A stretch of 64,000 bases of DNA from Saccharomycodes ludwigii (lineage: Eukaryota; Ascomycota; Saccharomycetes; Saccharomycodales; Saccharomycodaceae): positions 2,039,682-2,103,681 of the forward strand of contig NC_060201.1 of the NCBI RefSeq assembly GCF_020623625.1, read 5' to 3'. The translations under genes were made by a program, and so were the position numbers. This document shows, piece after piece, positions 1 to 10,106 of the stretch; position 1 is the stretch's first letter, and every line of letters starts with the position of its first letter. Under the pieces are notes generated by a model, which ran no database searches, was not told the DNA's origin, and worked only from the letters and a program-made list of their open reading frames with translations.

Positions 1-1849
1 TGTGCGGATCTACATTAACATACTTTCTTTGCATTATATCATTAGCAGTCCTCTCTAAAAAAATTTCTTTCATTTTTAATAATAAATCACCATCTTCTTC
101 GTGTGCCATTGGATAAGTGTCTGAAATAATGCAACGGTCTGATGGGAAAAAATCATCATAATGAATTTTTTGTCTCTTTTTCTTCCCATTATTCTTGTTA
201 GTATTTTCACAGTTGCTAGTTTCTTGTTCCTTTATTGCTTCATGATAACGATCAAATGTTAAATCGATTAACTTCATTAAAGGCTCTCTAACTGCGACTT
301 TAATTCCTTTGGGTACCCAAATTTCATGCAATCCTTCATAGTTATAAGAACCAGTACTGGTTACTTGAAAATATCCAATATCTTTTAGCACGATTTCAAT
401 TCCACCTTGAAACGGTGGAATAACATGTCTAACAAAGTTATTTTTGTCCGTTAGCTTTTTACTATTTACATAAAAATAGCCGGAGAGTGGATGGCTGTAT
501 GGTTTAGGATTACTAGTATCTAACAGTTCATTAAGAATCTCCAATCCTTTATCTATATTTTTAAACTGGTAGGACTCTCCAGGAATGAATTGAGTCACTC
601 TATTTATAGTATTGGGTGGCGCAACATAATAAAATAACCCACCTAAAGTATAGCACTTACCATTTTCAGTGCCTTTCAAAGTAGTATAAGGTCTTTTGTT
701 AACTTTACTATTGTCAAAGCGATGAGTTTTCCTTATTAGATCACAGTATTTTTTAGAAACGTAATTAGATAAATCGTATTCGATATCTGAGGGTAAAGCC
801 GATTGTGTCGTATAGCCTGGTAAGTCATAAATCAATTTTTCATTGTCTATCATATAGGGAGTGGCGTTTCTAGTTAAATTCGGGATGTGTGATACACCTG
901 CCTTTTGTAAATGGAAAATACCGGTATTATGACACATAGAATCTTCAGTATTCTCATCGCCCTTATTAAGCTTATTATCGACTTTTTGGTAAGTTTTAGA
1001 ATTTAATTTGAATCCTTTATAGTTTTTCAATAAAGAATTTATCAATGTTGATTTACCAGCATTAGCAGTCCCTATTAAATAGTTTTTAGAATTTTTCAAA
1101 AGAGAATATACAGATGACACGTTCCAATTTTTATAAGCGGAAAACGCCACTATTTTATTACTTTTGAAATGCAAATATTTTTCAAAGAAAATTTTGAAAA
1201 ATGGTAATGCCTTGCGTTTCAAAAAAAATTCATTTTTACCTAATTGATCACCTTTTGATAATAATAATGAAAGATTATCAGTATTTCTGTCACTTTTGTT
1301 ATTTTTAGAAATGGCATATTTGGAGCTCAATTTGAAAATTTCTCTGTCAACATTGTGTGGGAAGTCAGATAATGGCATAATATAATGGATATATGCAGTC
1401 TCGTTGTGAGTTCTGCTTAAAAATTTATTTTCTATATCTTGCAAAGTGTATGCGGGGAATTCTTCTTTATTGTATTTATTCTGATATAATGCATCAGAAC
1501 ATCTTTTACAAACAATTCTTTTTCTGCCATCTTTATCTATCATTTCATGTGATATTATTGACTCTTCAGATTTTTTTGTTAACTCTTTGGCTTGCTGAAC
1601 ATCTTGAGAAAATAATAAGTATCTCACATCCTCAATGGTGGTGATTTTATTGCTTATTTGGGGCTTTGGCTTGATATAGAATCCAATTTTTTTAGGATCT
1701 TTGTCTTGTAATTCAATGCCGCATGAAAAACATTCCAAGTTTTTATTTTGGACAGTTGTTGTTACTAAACGCTTTGAATGCACATATTGTAAAGAAATCC
1801 TTGTCCTAAAATTTATTTGCCTAAATACACCAAGTTTATGCGGAAACAT
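1..1849 (-). CDS. GEP3: GEP3: mitochondrial circularly permuted GTPase (3'-partial)
   Basis: YqeH-type GTPase of mitochondria, needed for mitochondrial ribosome small-subunit assembly in the S. cerevisiae orthologue (YOR205C). The frame reads from the ATG at 1849 to the left window edge, about 616 codons, so the stop lies outside. Two CxxC pairs (residues about 40-43 and 114-117) form the N-terminal zinc-finger-like module. The GTPase motifs come in permuted order: a G4-like SKGD near residue 198, a G5-like SAYK near 237, then the P-loop GTANAGKS at about 260-267 and G3 DLPG further on. The basic N-terminus fits a mitochondrial presequence. It is divergent with NOC2, the same pairing as in S. 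cerevisiae. It is longer than the yeast protein (about 556 aa), partly through lysine/asparagine-rich stretches. Identity is strong by motif order and synteny. Confidence 0.92.
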   Translation of the reverse strand, partial: MFPHKLGVFRQINFRTRISLQYVHSKRLVTTTVQNKNLECFSCGIELQDKDPKKIGFYIKPKPQISNKITTIEDVRYLLFSQDVQQAKELTKKSEESIISHEMIDKDGRKRIVCKRCSDALYQNKYNKEEFPAYTLQDIENKFLSRTHNETAYIHYIMPLSDFPHNVDREIFKLSSKYAISKNNKSDRNTDNLSLLLSKGDQLGKNEFFLKRKALPFFKIFFEKYLHFKSNKIVAFSAYKNWNVSSVYSLLKNSKNYLIGTANAGKSTLINSLLKNYKGFKLNSKTYQKVDNKLNKGDENTEDSMCHNTGIFHLQKAGVSHIPNLTRNATPYMIDNEKLIYDLPGYTTQSALPSDIEYDLSNYVSKKYCDLIRKTHRFDNSKVNKRPYTTLKGTENGKCYTLGGLFYYVAPPNTINRVTQFIPGESYQFKNIDKGLEILNELLDTSNPKPYSHPLSGYFYVNSKKLTDKNNFVRHVIPPFQGGIEIVLKDIGYFQVTSTGSYNYEGLHEIWVPKGIKVAVREPLMKLIDLTFDRYHEAIKEQETSNCENTNKNNGKKKRQKIHYDDFFPSDRCIISDTYPMAHEEDGDLLLKMKEIFLERTANDIMQRKYVNVDPH

Positions 1850-2443
1850 GTTATGAGATATGTATATATAAACTATATGCTTTCTGGGAGATTATTTCTT
1901 AGGAGCAAAGATCTATTATCACATCCAAGGAACATACATATATATATACGAGATTTTGGATTATCTTTAGATTAAATAAGGTTGATCTAAAAGTTGAAGC
2001 ATTTAACAAAAAGCAAAAAGGATGAGAAAAGAAGACTTTCCATCTATTTTTTTTTTTTTTGTTTTCTGTTTTCTGTTTTTTCTTTTTTTCCGACCGTTTC
2101 TTTTTATATACATATAGATATATTTTTTTCCAAAATGAAAATATCGTACACTTACTTACTCAGTTAATACGCAGAGCTATAATATATTTGCCTTGTTAAA
2201 AAAAAAAAAACAAAAAAAAAAAACAAAAAAAAAGAAACGACAGGTTAAAAAATTTTTTTTCTTATTACTTTTGTTAAGCAAAGAGCATCTTTTTACTCTA
2301 AATATTGAAACTCTTTTCTACTCAACGTTTTGTTACTTTAAGATAATTGCCCAAGTTTATTATTTAATAATATTGTATTGATATCTGAAGGACAATATTC
2401 AAACACATTAAAGGAAAAGACTAAATATACCAAAAAGTAAACA
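1850..2443. other. GEP3-NOC2 divergent intergenic region
   Basis: About 590 bp shared promoter with no coding signal. It contains long T and A tracts and an interrupted A-run near 2196-2235. Its ribosome-biogenesis motifs are listed separately. Confidence 0.7.
2021..2258 (+). promoter_or_regulatory. PAC and RRPE-like elements upstream of NOC2
   Basis: GATGAG, the core of the PAC element, lies at 2021-2026. An AAAAATTTT-type RRPE core lies at about 2247-2258. In S. cerevisiae this pair marks ribosome-biogenesis genes and binds Dot6/Tod6 (PAC) and Stb3 (RRPE). NOC2 belongs to that regulon, which supports a functional reading. Both are short and AT-rich, so chance is possible. Confidence 0.5.
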
Positions 2444-4570
2444 ATGGGTAAAGTTACTAAAGCTACTAAAAAATTTCAATCCAAACAATTGAAGCATGTT
2501 TTGGATCACAGAAAGAAAATCAAGGAATTTAAACAAAAGACTAAAGGACGTAGAGGTAATAAAAATGAACAGGAAAAAAAAGACACACAATTAACCAAAG
2601 AGGAACAAGCTGCCATGAAAAGCAAAAAGGAAGAAGTTTTTAAGGATATGAGCGTTGATGATTTCTTTTCTGGCGGGTTTGATGTTCCACAAAAAATGAA
2701 AGCCCCATCTAAAAAAAAAACAAAGTCCAACGAAGAGTCTAGTTCTGAGGAAGAGGAAGATGGAGATATCGATATGGATGAGTTGAAAGAAAAAGATCCA
2801 GAATTTTATAAATATTTGGAAGAAAATGATAAGGAGGTCCTAGAATTTAGTGCTTCTAATCCGTTGGATGACATCAGTGAAGATGAGAAAGATGAAGAAA
2901 ACCATGAACAGAAAAATGATACATCTAAAGAAACTAGAGATGAAGATGGAAAGGTTGAGGTTTCTTTAAAATTGGTGAAACAATGGCATAAAGCTTTAAA
3001 GGAAAAACCAACCTTAAAATTAATTAGAAACGTCGTTTCTGCCTTCAAAGCCGCTGTTAATCTGAATAATGAAGAAATCGCTGAATCTTTTAAATATACT
3101 GTCAGTAATGAAGCTGCATTCAGTGAGTTGATGTTTCTAGCCTTGAAAGATTTGCCCAACGCTATCACTGAAAAGCTATGCCCATACAAAACCAAAAATA
3201 ACGTGAGGATACTTCCATCTACCCCAATAGCCACTAAAATAGGATCCATTCTAAAACACCATGCAGGATCATTAATTACCTTGTTGAATGATACTACTGA
3301 TTCGGATACAATTACATTAATCTTGGGCTCGACCGAACAATTGTTACCCTTTTTCCTATCCCATAGGAAAATTCTAAAGGAAATTGTTAATTCGGTGGTT
3401 GAGCTTTGGTCTACTTCTTCTAACTTGGAGGTTCAGTTAACTTCTTATACATTTTTGTTACTATGTAAGGAATTTAAGAACGCTATGTTAGAACTAGTTT
3501 TAAAATCATCCTATTCTGCAATTATTAAGAACTGTCGTCAAACTAATATTCGTACTATGCCATCTATTGATTTTCAAAAAGATTCGGCCGCGCAATTATT
3601 TAGTATTGATCCAGTGTTGGGTTATCAAATTGGTTTTGAATATATTAGACAACTAGCTATACACTTAAGGAATTCTATAAATGCTACAACTAGTACTTCC
3701 AAAAACGCTAGTAAAGTTTCACCAACTGAAGCTTATAAGAAAATTTATAATTGGCAATTTGTTCATTCAATAGATTTTTGGTCTAAAGTTTTAGCAACTC
3801 ATTGTAATATAGAAAAGGAAAATAATAGTTTGAAAGAATTGGCCTATCCATTAGTTCAAGTTGCCATTGGTGTTATCAGGTTAATCCCATCTGCTCAGTT
3901 TTTTCCATTAAGATTTTATTTGTGTAGATCATTAATTAATTTATCCAGAAACACAGGGATTTTTGTTCCTATCTTTCCAATTTTATCTGAAATATTGCAA
4001 TCTACTACATTTACTAAGAAACCTAAGGGCAGTACCTTAGAAGCATTTGATTTCAACCATAATATTAAATGTAATGCTGCCTATTTAGGCACTAGAGTTT
4101 ATCAAGAAGGTTGTGGTGAATTATTTATTGAATTATTGGCTGAGTTTTATTCCTTATATTGTAAGAGTATTGCTTTTCCGGAATTAACTACACCGGCAAT
4201 CATTGCTTTGCGCCGTTATATTAAAACTAGCAAAAATGTTAAGTTTAATAAGCAATTATCTGTGTTACTCGAAAAGTTGAATGCCAGTAACAATTTTATT
4301 TTGAGAGAAAGAAGTAGTGTTGATTTCACACCAAATAATTACAGTCAGGTTAATAACTTTTTGAAAGAATATAATTGGGAAAAAACTCCATTAGGTTCAT
4401 ATGTAGTTACTCAACGTGAGGTTAAAGAGGAAAAGATGAAAATCTTACGAAGCAGTTTGGCTGAAAAGGATGCTGAAAAGAATGTGGAAGATAGTGATGA
4501 AGCAGAGGAAGAAAGGGAATTAGTAGATGACGATGAAGCTGAAGAAAGTAGTACTACTGACAATGAATAA
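2444..4570 (+). CDS. NOC2: NOC2: nucleolar complex protein 2, 60S ribosome assembly
   Basis: Component of the Noc1-Noc2 and Noc2-Noc3 complexes, which escort pre-60S particles from nucleolus to nucleoplasm. The product is 708 aa against about 710 in S. cerevisiae. It has a basic, lysine-rich N-terminus (MGKVTKATKKF), an acidic stretch around residues 97-150, the helical NOC2 domain over roughly residues 280-640, and an acidic tail. The ATG at 2444 opens the conserved MGKV start and is preceded by an A-rich leader. It is followed by tRNA-Asp on the other strand. The neighbours GEP3 and RET1 match S. cerevisiae YOR205C-YOR207C, with MEI5 interleaved. Confidence 0.96.
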   Translation: MGKVTKATKKFQSKQLKHVLDHRKKIKEFKQKTKGRRGNKNEQEKKDTQLTKEEQAAMKSKKEEVFKDMSVDDFFSGGFDVPQKMKAPSKKKTKSNEESSSEEEEDGDIDMDELKEKDPEFYKYLEENDKEVLEFSASNPLDDISEDEKDEENHEQKNDTSKETRDEDGKVEVSLKLVKQWHKALKEKPTLKLIRNVVSAFKAAVNLNNEEIAESFKYTVSNEAAFSELMFLALKDLPNAITEKLCPYKTKNNVRILPSTPIATKIGSILKHHAGSLITLLNDTTDSDTITLILGSTEQLLPFFLSHRKILKEIVNSVVELWSTSSNLEVQLTSYTFLLLCKEFKNAMLELVLKSSYSAIIKNCRQTNIRTMPSIDFQKDSAAQLFSIDPVLGYQIGFEYIRQLAIHLRNSINATTSTSKNASKVSPTEAYKKIYNWQFVHSIDFWSKVLATHCNIEKENNSLKELAYPLVQVAIGVIRLIPSAQFFPLRFYLCRSLINLSRNTGIFVPIFPILSEILQSTTFTKKPKGSTLEAFDFNHNIKCNAAYLGTRVYQEGCGELFIELLAEFYSLYCKSIAFPELTTPAIIALRRYIKTSKNVKFNKQLSVLLEKLNASNNFILRERSSVDFTPNNYSQVNNFLKEYNWEKTPLGSYVVTQREVKEEKMKILRSSLAEKDAEKNVEDSDEAEEERELVDDDEAEESSTTDNE

Positions 4571-4728
4571 AATAAAATTGGCTTGGCTTGATAATTATTA
4601 AAAAATTTCATATGATTTGTATACTAGTTAGTTCCAAAATATATATCTAATTCTATTAGAAAAAATTAAAAAATAGTAAATAGAAAATGGAAAATAGAGA
4701 ACAAGGAAAAAGTAACTTGCACACAATC

Positions 4729-4735
4729 AAAAAAA
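4729..4735 (-). terminator. Pol III terminator of tRNA-Asp
   Basis: Seven consecutive T residues on the minus strand begin five bases after the tRNA 3' end, the usual RNA polymerase III stop signal. Confidence 0.75.
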
Positions 4736-4740
4736 TAAAC

Positions 4741-4812
4741 CTCCGAGACGGGGAATCGAACCCCGATCTGGCATGCGACAAACGCCAATTCTAACCGTTA
4801 AACTATCTCGGA
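4741..4812 (-). tRNA. tRNA-Asp (anticodon GTC)
   Basis: Read on the minus strand, 72 nt fold into a full cloverleaf. The acceptor stem is TCCGAGA/TCTCGGA, the anticodon loop is TTGTCGC with GTC at 4777-4779, and the T arm carries GGTTCGATTCC (B box). It closely resembles S. cerevisiae tRNA-Asp(GTC). No intron. An A7 run on the plus strand at 4729-4735 supplies the Pol III T-tract terminator. Confidence 0.97.
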
Positions 4813-5460
4813 CAATCATCTGTTACTATCGTAAGCGTAACTCAGGATTAGTCGTAATAATTACGGGTTCGGATTATGGTAATTAATTTTTTGTTCTATT
4901 TCGATCTTTATATATAATAAAGATTATTTAAAACTATAAATCAATCATGAAGAATATCTTCCAAAATATTATTCCTGTTATACTCTTCTAATTTTTTCTT
5001 GCCATTAGTTCCAGTTATGTTTGTTTAGTGACGTGGTACCGGTCAAGTAAATGACTCTTCTGTACATCAATTAATAATAGAATTAACTATAATTACCTCC
5101 ACGAAGTACTCGCTATCAGAGTAAGAGTATCTTCTACTAAAAACTCAATAGAAATACTGCTTTTTGTTTGTTTGTTTTTTTAATATACTACTGTAAAAAA
5201 ATAACCTAGTCTAAAAAAAAAAAAAAAAAAAAAAAAATTCACATTCTCAATAACAGCGTTTGTAGAACCAAATGTTTCTTAAAAAAATTAACCGCTTTAA
5301 ATATAATTTAGCCGCCGAACTGGAAGTTCCCAAGCTACATTCTTCTCATATTGGATAAATATTAACGTAATAAAAAATTAAATATTTTGAAATCTAAAGC
5401 AGTAACATAGAGATTAAAAATTAATAACTACAACCAACAGTTACAAAAAATAACACAAAA
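4813..5460. other. tRNA-Asp to MEI5 intergenic region
   Basis: About 650 bp without a gene. The sequence is fairly complex near the tRNA, then comes an A-run of about 25 near 5213-5237. The URS1 site at 5309 is listed separately. The remainder is an AT-rich promoter. Confidence 0.6.
5309..5318 (+). promoter_or_regulatory. URS1 (Ume6 site) upstream of the MEI5-like gene
   Basis: TAGCCGCCGA is an exact match to the core URS1 element bound by Ume6, the main repressor of early meiotic genes in vegetative yeast. It sits 143 bp before the ATG, the usual distance, in a spacer of very low GC content. I found no second copy in the window. It supports the meiotic identity of the downstream gene. Confidence 0.8.
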
Positions 5461-6138
5461 ATGGAAGTCCCTAATATAACTGATCCTGATAAAACGTTGG
5501 TTGATAATGAAAACCATCATGACACTGCCAGTGTCCTAATTAAAACTAATGAGGTGCTATGTAATGAATTTAATTTTAAAACAGATCACTTATCTGCAAA
5601 AAACTTAAGGCCTGAGATTACTAAATTAAAATTGTTTTTAAATGAATTAACTAAAAAAGAACAGCAATTAAAACAATGTTTAAAAATTATTAGAGAATAT
5701 AAAAAGGAAGAGGAAGTTACGATGTTAACCCAGAAGTGGTATCAAGTCATTCAATGCGAACTAAATTATTTGATGAATTCAACGCTTTTAAAATTTGACA
5801 AAATGGGAGGATATGATGAGTTCATCAAACGTGAAGTTGAATTTGAAAAACAAAAACTAGAATATCAATTCGATGATTCGTGGGATGACCAATACAAAAC
5901 CATCACTGAATCTGAAGATTTCCAAGCGTTAAGCATTCAAGAACAAGATGACTATAAAGAAGAGATTGAAAATAAAAAGCTTGAATTAGAAAATCTAAAA
6001 ATGAAAAAAATAGAGGAAATAGAATCAAAGTTGGTAAATCGTAAAGAGTTTGATATGAAAGAGCTATGTAAAATGTTAAATGTTGATCATGATTATGTGT
6101 TTAATTACCCAAATAACAAGGGTACAATAAATAAATAA
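5461..6138 (+). CDS. MEI5: Probable MEI5: Sfr1/Mei5-family meiotic recombination accessory factor
   Basis: In S. cerevisiae, Mei5 with Sae3 loads the meiotic recombinase Dmc1 on RPA-coated single-stranded DNA; the fission-yeast pair is Sfr1-Swi5. The product is 225 aa against about 222 in S. cerevisiae. Visible features are a coiled-coil helix at about residues 50-85, a W-x(3)-Q-x-EL segment at 92-100, the stretch KMGGYDEFIKRE near 117-128, a charged helix at 150-190, and a C-terminal FDMKELCKMLNVDHDYVFNY block. The last resembles the conserved Sfr1 C-terminus. In S. cerevisiae MEI5 adjoins TFB2 (YPL121C-YPL122C), and here it lies one gene away. The URS1 site upstream adds independent support. 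The family is fast-evolving, so sequence alone would be moderate evidence. Confidence 0.8.
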   Translation: MEVPNITDPDKTLVDNENHHDTASVLIKTNEVLCNEFNFKTDHLSAKNLRPEITKLKLFLNELTKKEQQLKQCLKIIREYKKEEEVTMLTQKWYQVIQCELNYLMNSTLLKFDKMGGYDEFIKREVEFEKQKLEYQFDDSWDDQYKTITESEDFQALSIQEQDDYKEEIENKKLELENLKMKKIEEIESKLVNRKEFDMKELCKMLNVDHDYVFNYPNNKGTINK

Positions 6139-6237
6139 ATTTACAATAATATTCAGCATTGTGTATAAAAAATTATTAAATGGCTTTTTTCTTTCTTTCC
6201 TTTGTTATTACTGTCAATGTTGTGTTCCTGATAGCAT

Positions 6238-9200
6238 TTATTTAGTAAAAACATCATCTAATTTTAATCTAGGAGCAATGTTCATTGCTATTAATTCTTG
6301 AAACAATAACTTGGCAGCATATGGAATAGACATCTTTACTATATTTTCAGAACTTTTACATGTGGTACACCAGCCGCTATACCCCATTAAACCACATTTA
6401 TTACAAACATCGACTTCAAAAGCATCAGAACTAATCATCAACCTTTCTAATAATAATTGGGAAGCACCATAAGCAATAACACAATCTCTTTCCATTTCAC
6501 CTAATCTCAACCCACCATCTCTACTTCTACCTTCTGTTGGTTGACGTGTTAACACTGCTCGTGGGCCTCTGGCTCTTGCATGCATTTTATCTAAAACCAT
6601 ATGCTTCAATTTTTGATAATAAATTGGACCAAAAAAAATATATGCTTGAAGACACTCTCCAGTGATACCGCTATAAAGCATATCCTTACCTGAATAGTTG
6701 AAACCATGGTTAACCAATATTTCCGACATCTCCTCTAATTTAGACCCACCAAAACAAGTACCATATTCCAAAGAACCGTTTAATGTACCAGCTTTACCAC
6801 TGACTAACTCAATCATTTTTCCAACAGTCATACGTGATGGGAAACCATGGGGATTCATAATTATATCGGGGCAGATACCTTGGTCATTAAATGGCATATC
6901 TTCTTGTTTAACGATAATACCACATACACCCTTTTGTCCGTGTCTAGAGGAAAATTTATCACCTAATTCGGGTCTTCTATTTTGTCTCAATAGCACTTTG
7001 ATTAGGGCTTGATCGTTGTCAGAAACGGACATCATAACTTGATCAACATGAGATGATTCTGGTGCTCTATAAACTACTGGGGTTTCTCTATATTGCGAGA
7101 CATGGTGTGATAGTACACTATCAGAAGCATTTGTTGGAACACTCTTATTAATATACACTTGACCACTTTCTACTTTCATACCAACTTCACCCAAACCATC
7201 TGGACCCAAAGGTCTATGCTGCCAAATAGGCTCTCCATTTTCATCTACACGCATACCACCAATGATATCCTGGGTATGATTTGGATAACGTTTTAAAACA
7301 CAAGTAGTCTTACGACGAGTTTCGCAACGACCAAAGCCACGATCAATAGAAGACTTATTTAAAACCAAAGCATCTTCAATATCGTAACCACTATACGACA
7401 TTACAGCAACAGTGGCATTTTGGCCGGCGGGTAATTTATCGTATTCAATTAATTCAATTGTTTTGGTCTTAACCATTGGTTGTTGGGGATATATCATCAA
7501 ATATAATAAAGTATCTATCCTCTTAAATTGGTTATAAGCAATAGCACCAATGGCTTGTTTACCCATCGCACATTGATAAGTATTACGGGGAGACTGATTA
7601 TGATGCGGGTATGGAATTAGTCCAGCAACTGCTCCCAAAATCGTAAACGGCTCGATCTCCAAATGAGTAATTTCTTTGCTCAAATCTCTCTCGTAAAGCG
7701 CTATAAACGAGTCGTTTTCTTCATTGACATCTAAATATTCCACCAACCCCAACTTTAGGAAATCGTCAAATTGTAGCTCACCCTGTTTTAATTTTAGTAA
7801 ATGGGAAGCCTTAACGCGGGATTCTCCATTAGTAACAATAATTAATGGTCTACAAATTCTACCGCCATCAGTAGCAATATGCACGGCCTTTTGATGTTCA
7901 TTGGTATAAATCGAAATAAATTCACTGACTTTACCCGTTCTTCTTAAATTTCTGAAATGGGAAACAAACTTAATGGGGAATCTAGTTATACCAACAAAAG
8001 TACCGTTAAGATAAACACCATAATGAAGATGTAAAGAAGCCGAGTCTAGTAGAGTTAAATCCTCCACACCTAGCAAATAGCACAACTTTTTGATCGGTTC
8101 TTCTTCATCATCCGTGGTGATATGTGTCATCAATGCTAAATTTTTTACTAAACCACAAGCTTCACCTTCTGGAGTATCACTCGTGCACAGCATACCGAAT
8201 TGAGAGGGTTGTAAAGCCCTAGGGCCCGAAACTTTTCTAGACTTTTCAAATTGGGAGGAGATTCTTGTCATCATACCTAATGCAGAAATGTAGGATAGCC
8301 TGCTCAAAACATGTGTAACGCCTGCTCTTTCCATCTTAAATCTCTTTAAGGACCAATTACCTGTAGAAATTGCCCTGTTTAACCCACTCGTAATATTATT
8401 GGAGTGTATGTTAATGCTTAATAATGCATCATATTCCATAGCCCTATTAGGCTTTTTCAAAACCTTGTCAATGTTAGCTTTAAAATCACTGTTAAATTTT
8501 TTAAATAAATCCTCAAATAATAAAGACATCAATTGACCAGCCAATTCTAAACGTTTATTACCAACATAATCCCTATCGTCTACCATTTTAGGATCATGCA
8601 TTGCCATAACTACACGACGGGTCATCAATGCAATGTATAAAGCCTTTTCTCTAAAGTCTAAATCTTCCGCAGTCAAATGAGCAATAACCGTAGTGGCAAT
8701 TGCTTCTATACCCTCTTGTAAAATGGTCAACTTTTGTCTTCTAACTGTTTTCACTCTACTTCCAATAAATTCTAAAGCTTGTTGTTGGGTATAAATTTCG
8801 TATTTTGAGGCTTCTTCAAAGTTAACAGCAAATAATTCCTGATAAGTGCTATCATTACCGCAGACCAATTGCATAATTTCTAAATCACTAATAATACCAG
8901 AGGCTTTCAAAACGATGACAATTGGCACTTCTTCAGAGATAGAATTGTGCTTTAAATATATTTTGTCATTTTTAGTAACAACATAGGTTTTAGATTTTCT
9001 TTCATGTGTCGAAGAAGTTACAGAAGCCTGGACAATCTGTTTTTTCTCATCGGCTTCTACAATGATACGATTCTTAGACAATTGTTCTTGAACCAAAATA
9101 ACTTTTTCCGTACCGTTAATAATAAAATAACCACCTGGGTCTAAGGGGCATTCGTTCAATTTAGCCATTTGCTGTTCATCGCAGCCACTCAAAATACATT

Positions 9201-9669
9201 TATTTGATCTTAACATAATTGGCATCCTACCAATTTCTACATCTCTATGCATAATAATTTTTCTACCTCTGGTATATTCCACGTCAACGTATATGGGAGC
9301 AGAATAGGACATATCCCTTAATCTACATTGGTGTGGTGGAACAATGTCTTCCTGGATGGTGGAAGTAGACTTATGCCCGACTCTGATATCAATATATTTC
9401 AAATAAAATTCTGGATCAACATCACTTAAAATGGTTTGGTTGGCAGCAATAATCTTTTTCAAATCTATATCAACAAAATAGTTAAAAGAATCCAAGTGTT
9501 GTTTGACCAACCCTTTGACTTTTAAAAATGCTGGCAGTAAGTTCCATTTATCTTCTGCAGTATTAATTTCATCTGTTAATGTTTTGCCTTGGTAAACAGG
9601 TTTTAATAAATCTTCAAATGCTTCATCTTTAAGATGTTTATGGTCTTTCTCCTCTTCAACTTTTACCAT
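6238..9669 (-). CDS. RET1: RET1 (RPC128): second-largest subunit of RNA polymerase III
   Basis: Catalytic-core subunit of RNA polymerase III, the homologue of bacterial beta and Rpb2. The product is 1143 aa from the ATG at 9669 against about 1149 in S. cerevisiae. A TTG two codons upstream is in frame but is not a likely start. Diagnostic blocks in order are [11 protein letters not shown] near the N-terminal third, [18 protein letters not shown] in the fork region, [30 protein letters not shown] with the active-site lysine and arginine residues, and a C-terminal zinc finger [18 protein letters not shown]40 tract (A40 in the gene's sense) ends eight bases before the start codon. It is divergent with TFB2. 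Confidence 0.97.
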   Translation of the reverse strand: MVKVEEEKDHKHLKDEAFEDLLKPVYQGKTLTDEINTAEDKWNLLPAFLKVKGLVKQHLDSFNYFVDIDLKKIIAANQTILSDVDPEFYLKYIDIRVGHKSTSTIQEDIVPPHQCRLRDMSYSAPIYVDVEYTRGRKIIMHRDVEIGRMPIMLRSNKCILSGCDEQQMAKLNECPLDPGGYFIINGTEKVILVQEQLSKNRIIVEADEKKQIVQASVTSSTHERKSKTYVVTKNDKIYLKHNSISEEVPIVIVLKASGIISDLEIMQLVCGNDSTYQELFAVNFEEASKYEIYTQQQALEFIGSRVKTVRRQKLTILQEGIEAIATTVIAHLTAEDLDFREKALYIALMTRRVVMAMHDPKMVDDRDYVGNKRLELAGQLMSLLFEDLFKKFNSDFKANIDKVLKKPNRAMEYDALLSINIHSNNITSGLNRAISTGNWSLKRFKMERAGVTHVLSRLSYISALGMMTRISSQFEKSRKVSGPRALQPSQFGMLCTSDTPEGEACGLVKNLALMTHITTDDEEEPIKKLCYLLGVEDLTLLDSASLHLHYGVYLNGTFVGITRFPIKFVSHFRNLRRTGKVSEFISIYTNEHQKAVHIATDGGRICRPLIIVTNGESRVKASHLLKLKQGELQFDDFLKLGLVEYLDVNEENDSFIALYERDLSKEITHLEIEPFTILGAVAGLIPYPHHNQSPRNTYQCAMGKQAIGAIAYNQFKRIDTLLYLMIYPQQPMVKTKTIELIEYDKLPAGQNATVAVMSYSGYDIEDALVLNKSSIDRGFGRCETRRKTTCVLKRYPNHTQDIIGGMRVDENGEPIWQHRPLGPDGLGEVGMKVESGQVYINKSVPTNASDSVLSHHVSQYRETPVVYRAPESSHVDQVMMSVSDNDQALIKVLLRQNRRPELGDKFSSRHGQKGVCGIIVKQEDMPFNDQGICPDIIMNPHGFPSRMTVGKMIELVSGKAGTLNGSLEYGTCFGGSKLEEMSEILVNHGFNYSGKDMLYSGITGECLQAYIFFGPIYYQKLKHMVLDKMHARARGPRAVLTRQPTEGRSRDGGLRLGEMERDCVIAYGASQLLLERLMISSDAFEVDVCNKCGLMGYSGWCTTCKSSENIVKMSIPYAAKLLFQELIAMNIAPRLKLDDVFTK

Positions 9670-9676
9670 TTTCAAT

Positions 9677-9723
<47 letters not shown>

Positions 9724-10106
9724 GTCTATATAGTTATAGTTTTGCTCTGCTCCGTCTTCTTCATTTTTTAAATAATATTAAAATGGATACCATCAAAGAA
9801 TTTGTAATATAAATTAAGAAAAAATTCGTTAATGAAAAAAAAAAAAAATCTAATTTGATCGATATGTACAATAAAAAGGAAAAAAAAAAAAAAAAAAAAA
9901 AAAGAAAAGATAATTTTGGTTAATTATCGTTCGAAATGATTTGAATTTGAATTTGAATTTGAATTTGAATTTGAATTTTTTTTTTAATCCATCTTTTCAA
10001 TTTTATGGGTTGACAAAACAATTTACTAGTATTTTCAAACCTCTTTCTAGAACGTTTAATAAGAGGCACCAAATTTTGTTTCCAACTAATACTTTACTAA
10101 TTAAAT
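9670..10106. other. RET1-TFB2 divergent promoter with T40 tract and ATTTGA repeats
   Basis: A 437-bp shared promoter. It carries an uninterrupted T run of 40 at 9678-9717, A-runs at about 9836-9848 and 9881-9903, and a hexanucleotide ATTTGA array of about six units at 9938-9975. A two-codon upstream ORF (ATG ATT TGA) begins at 9936 in the TFB2 leader. Confidence 0.8.
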
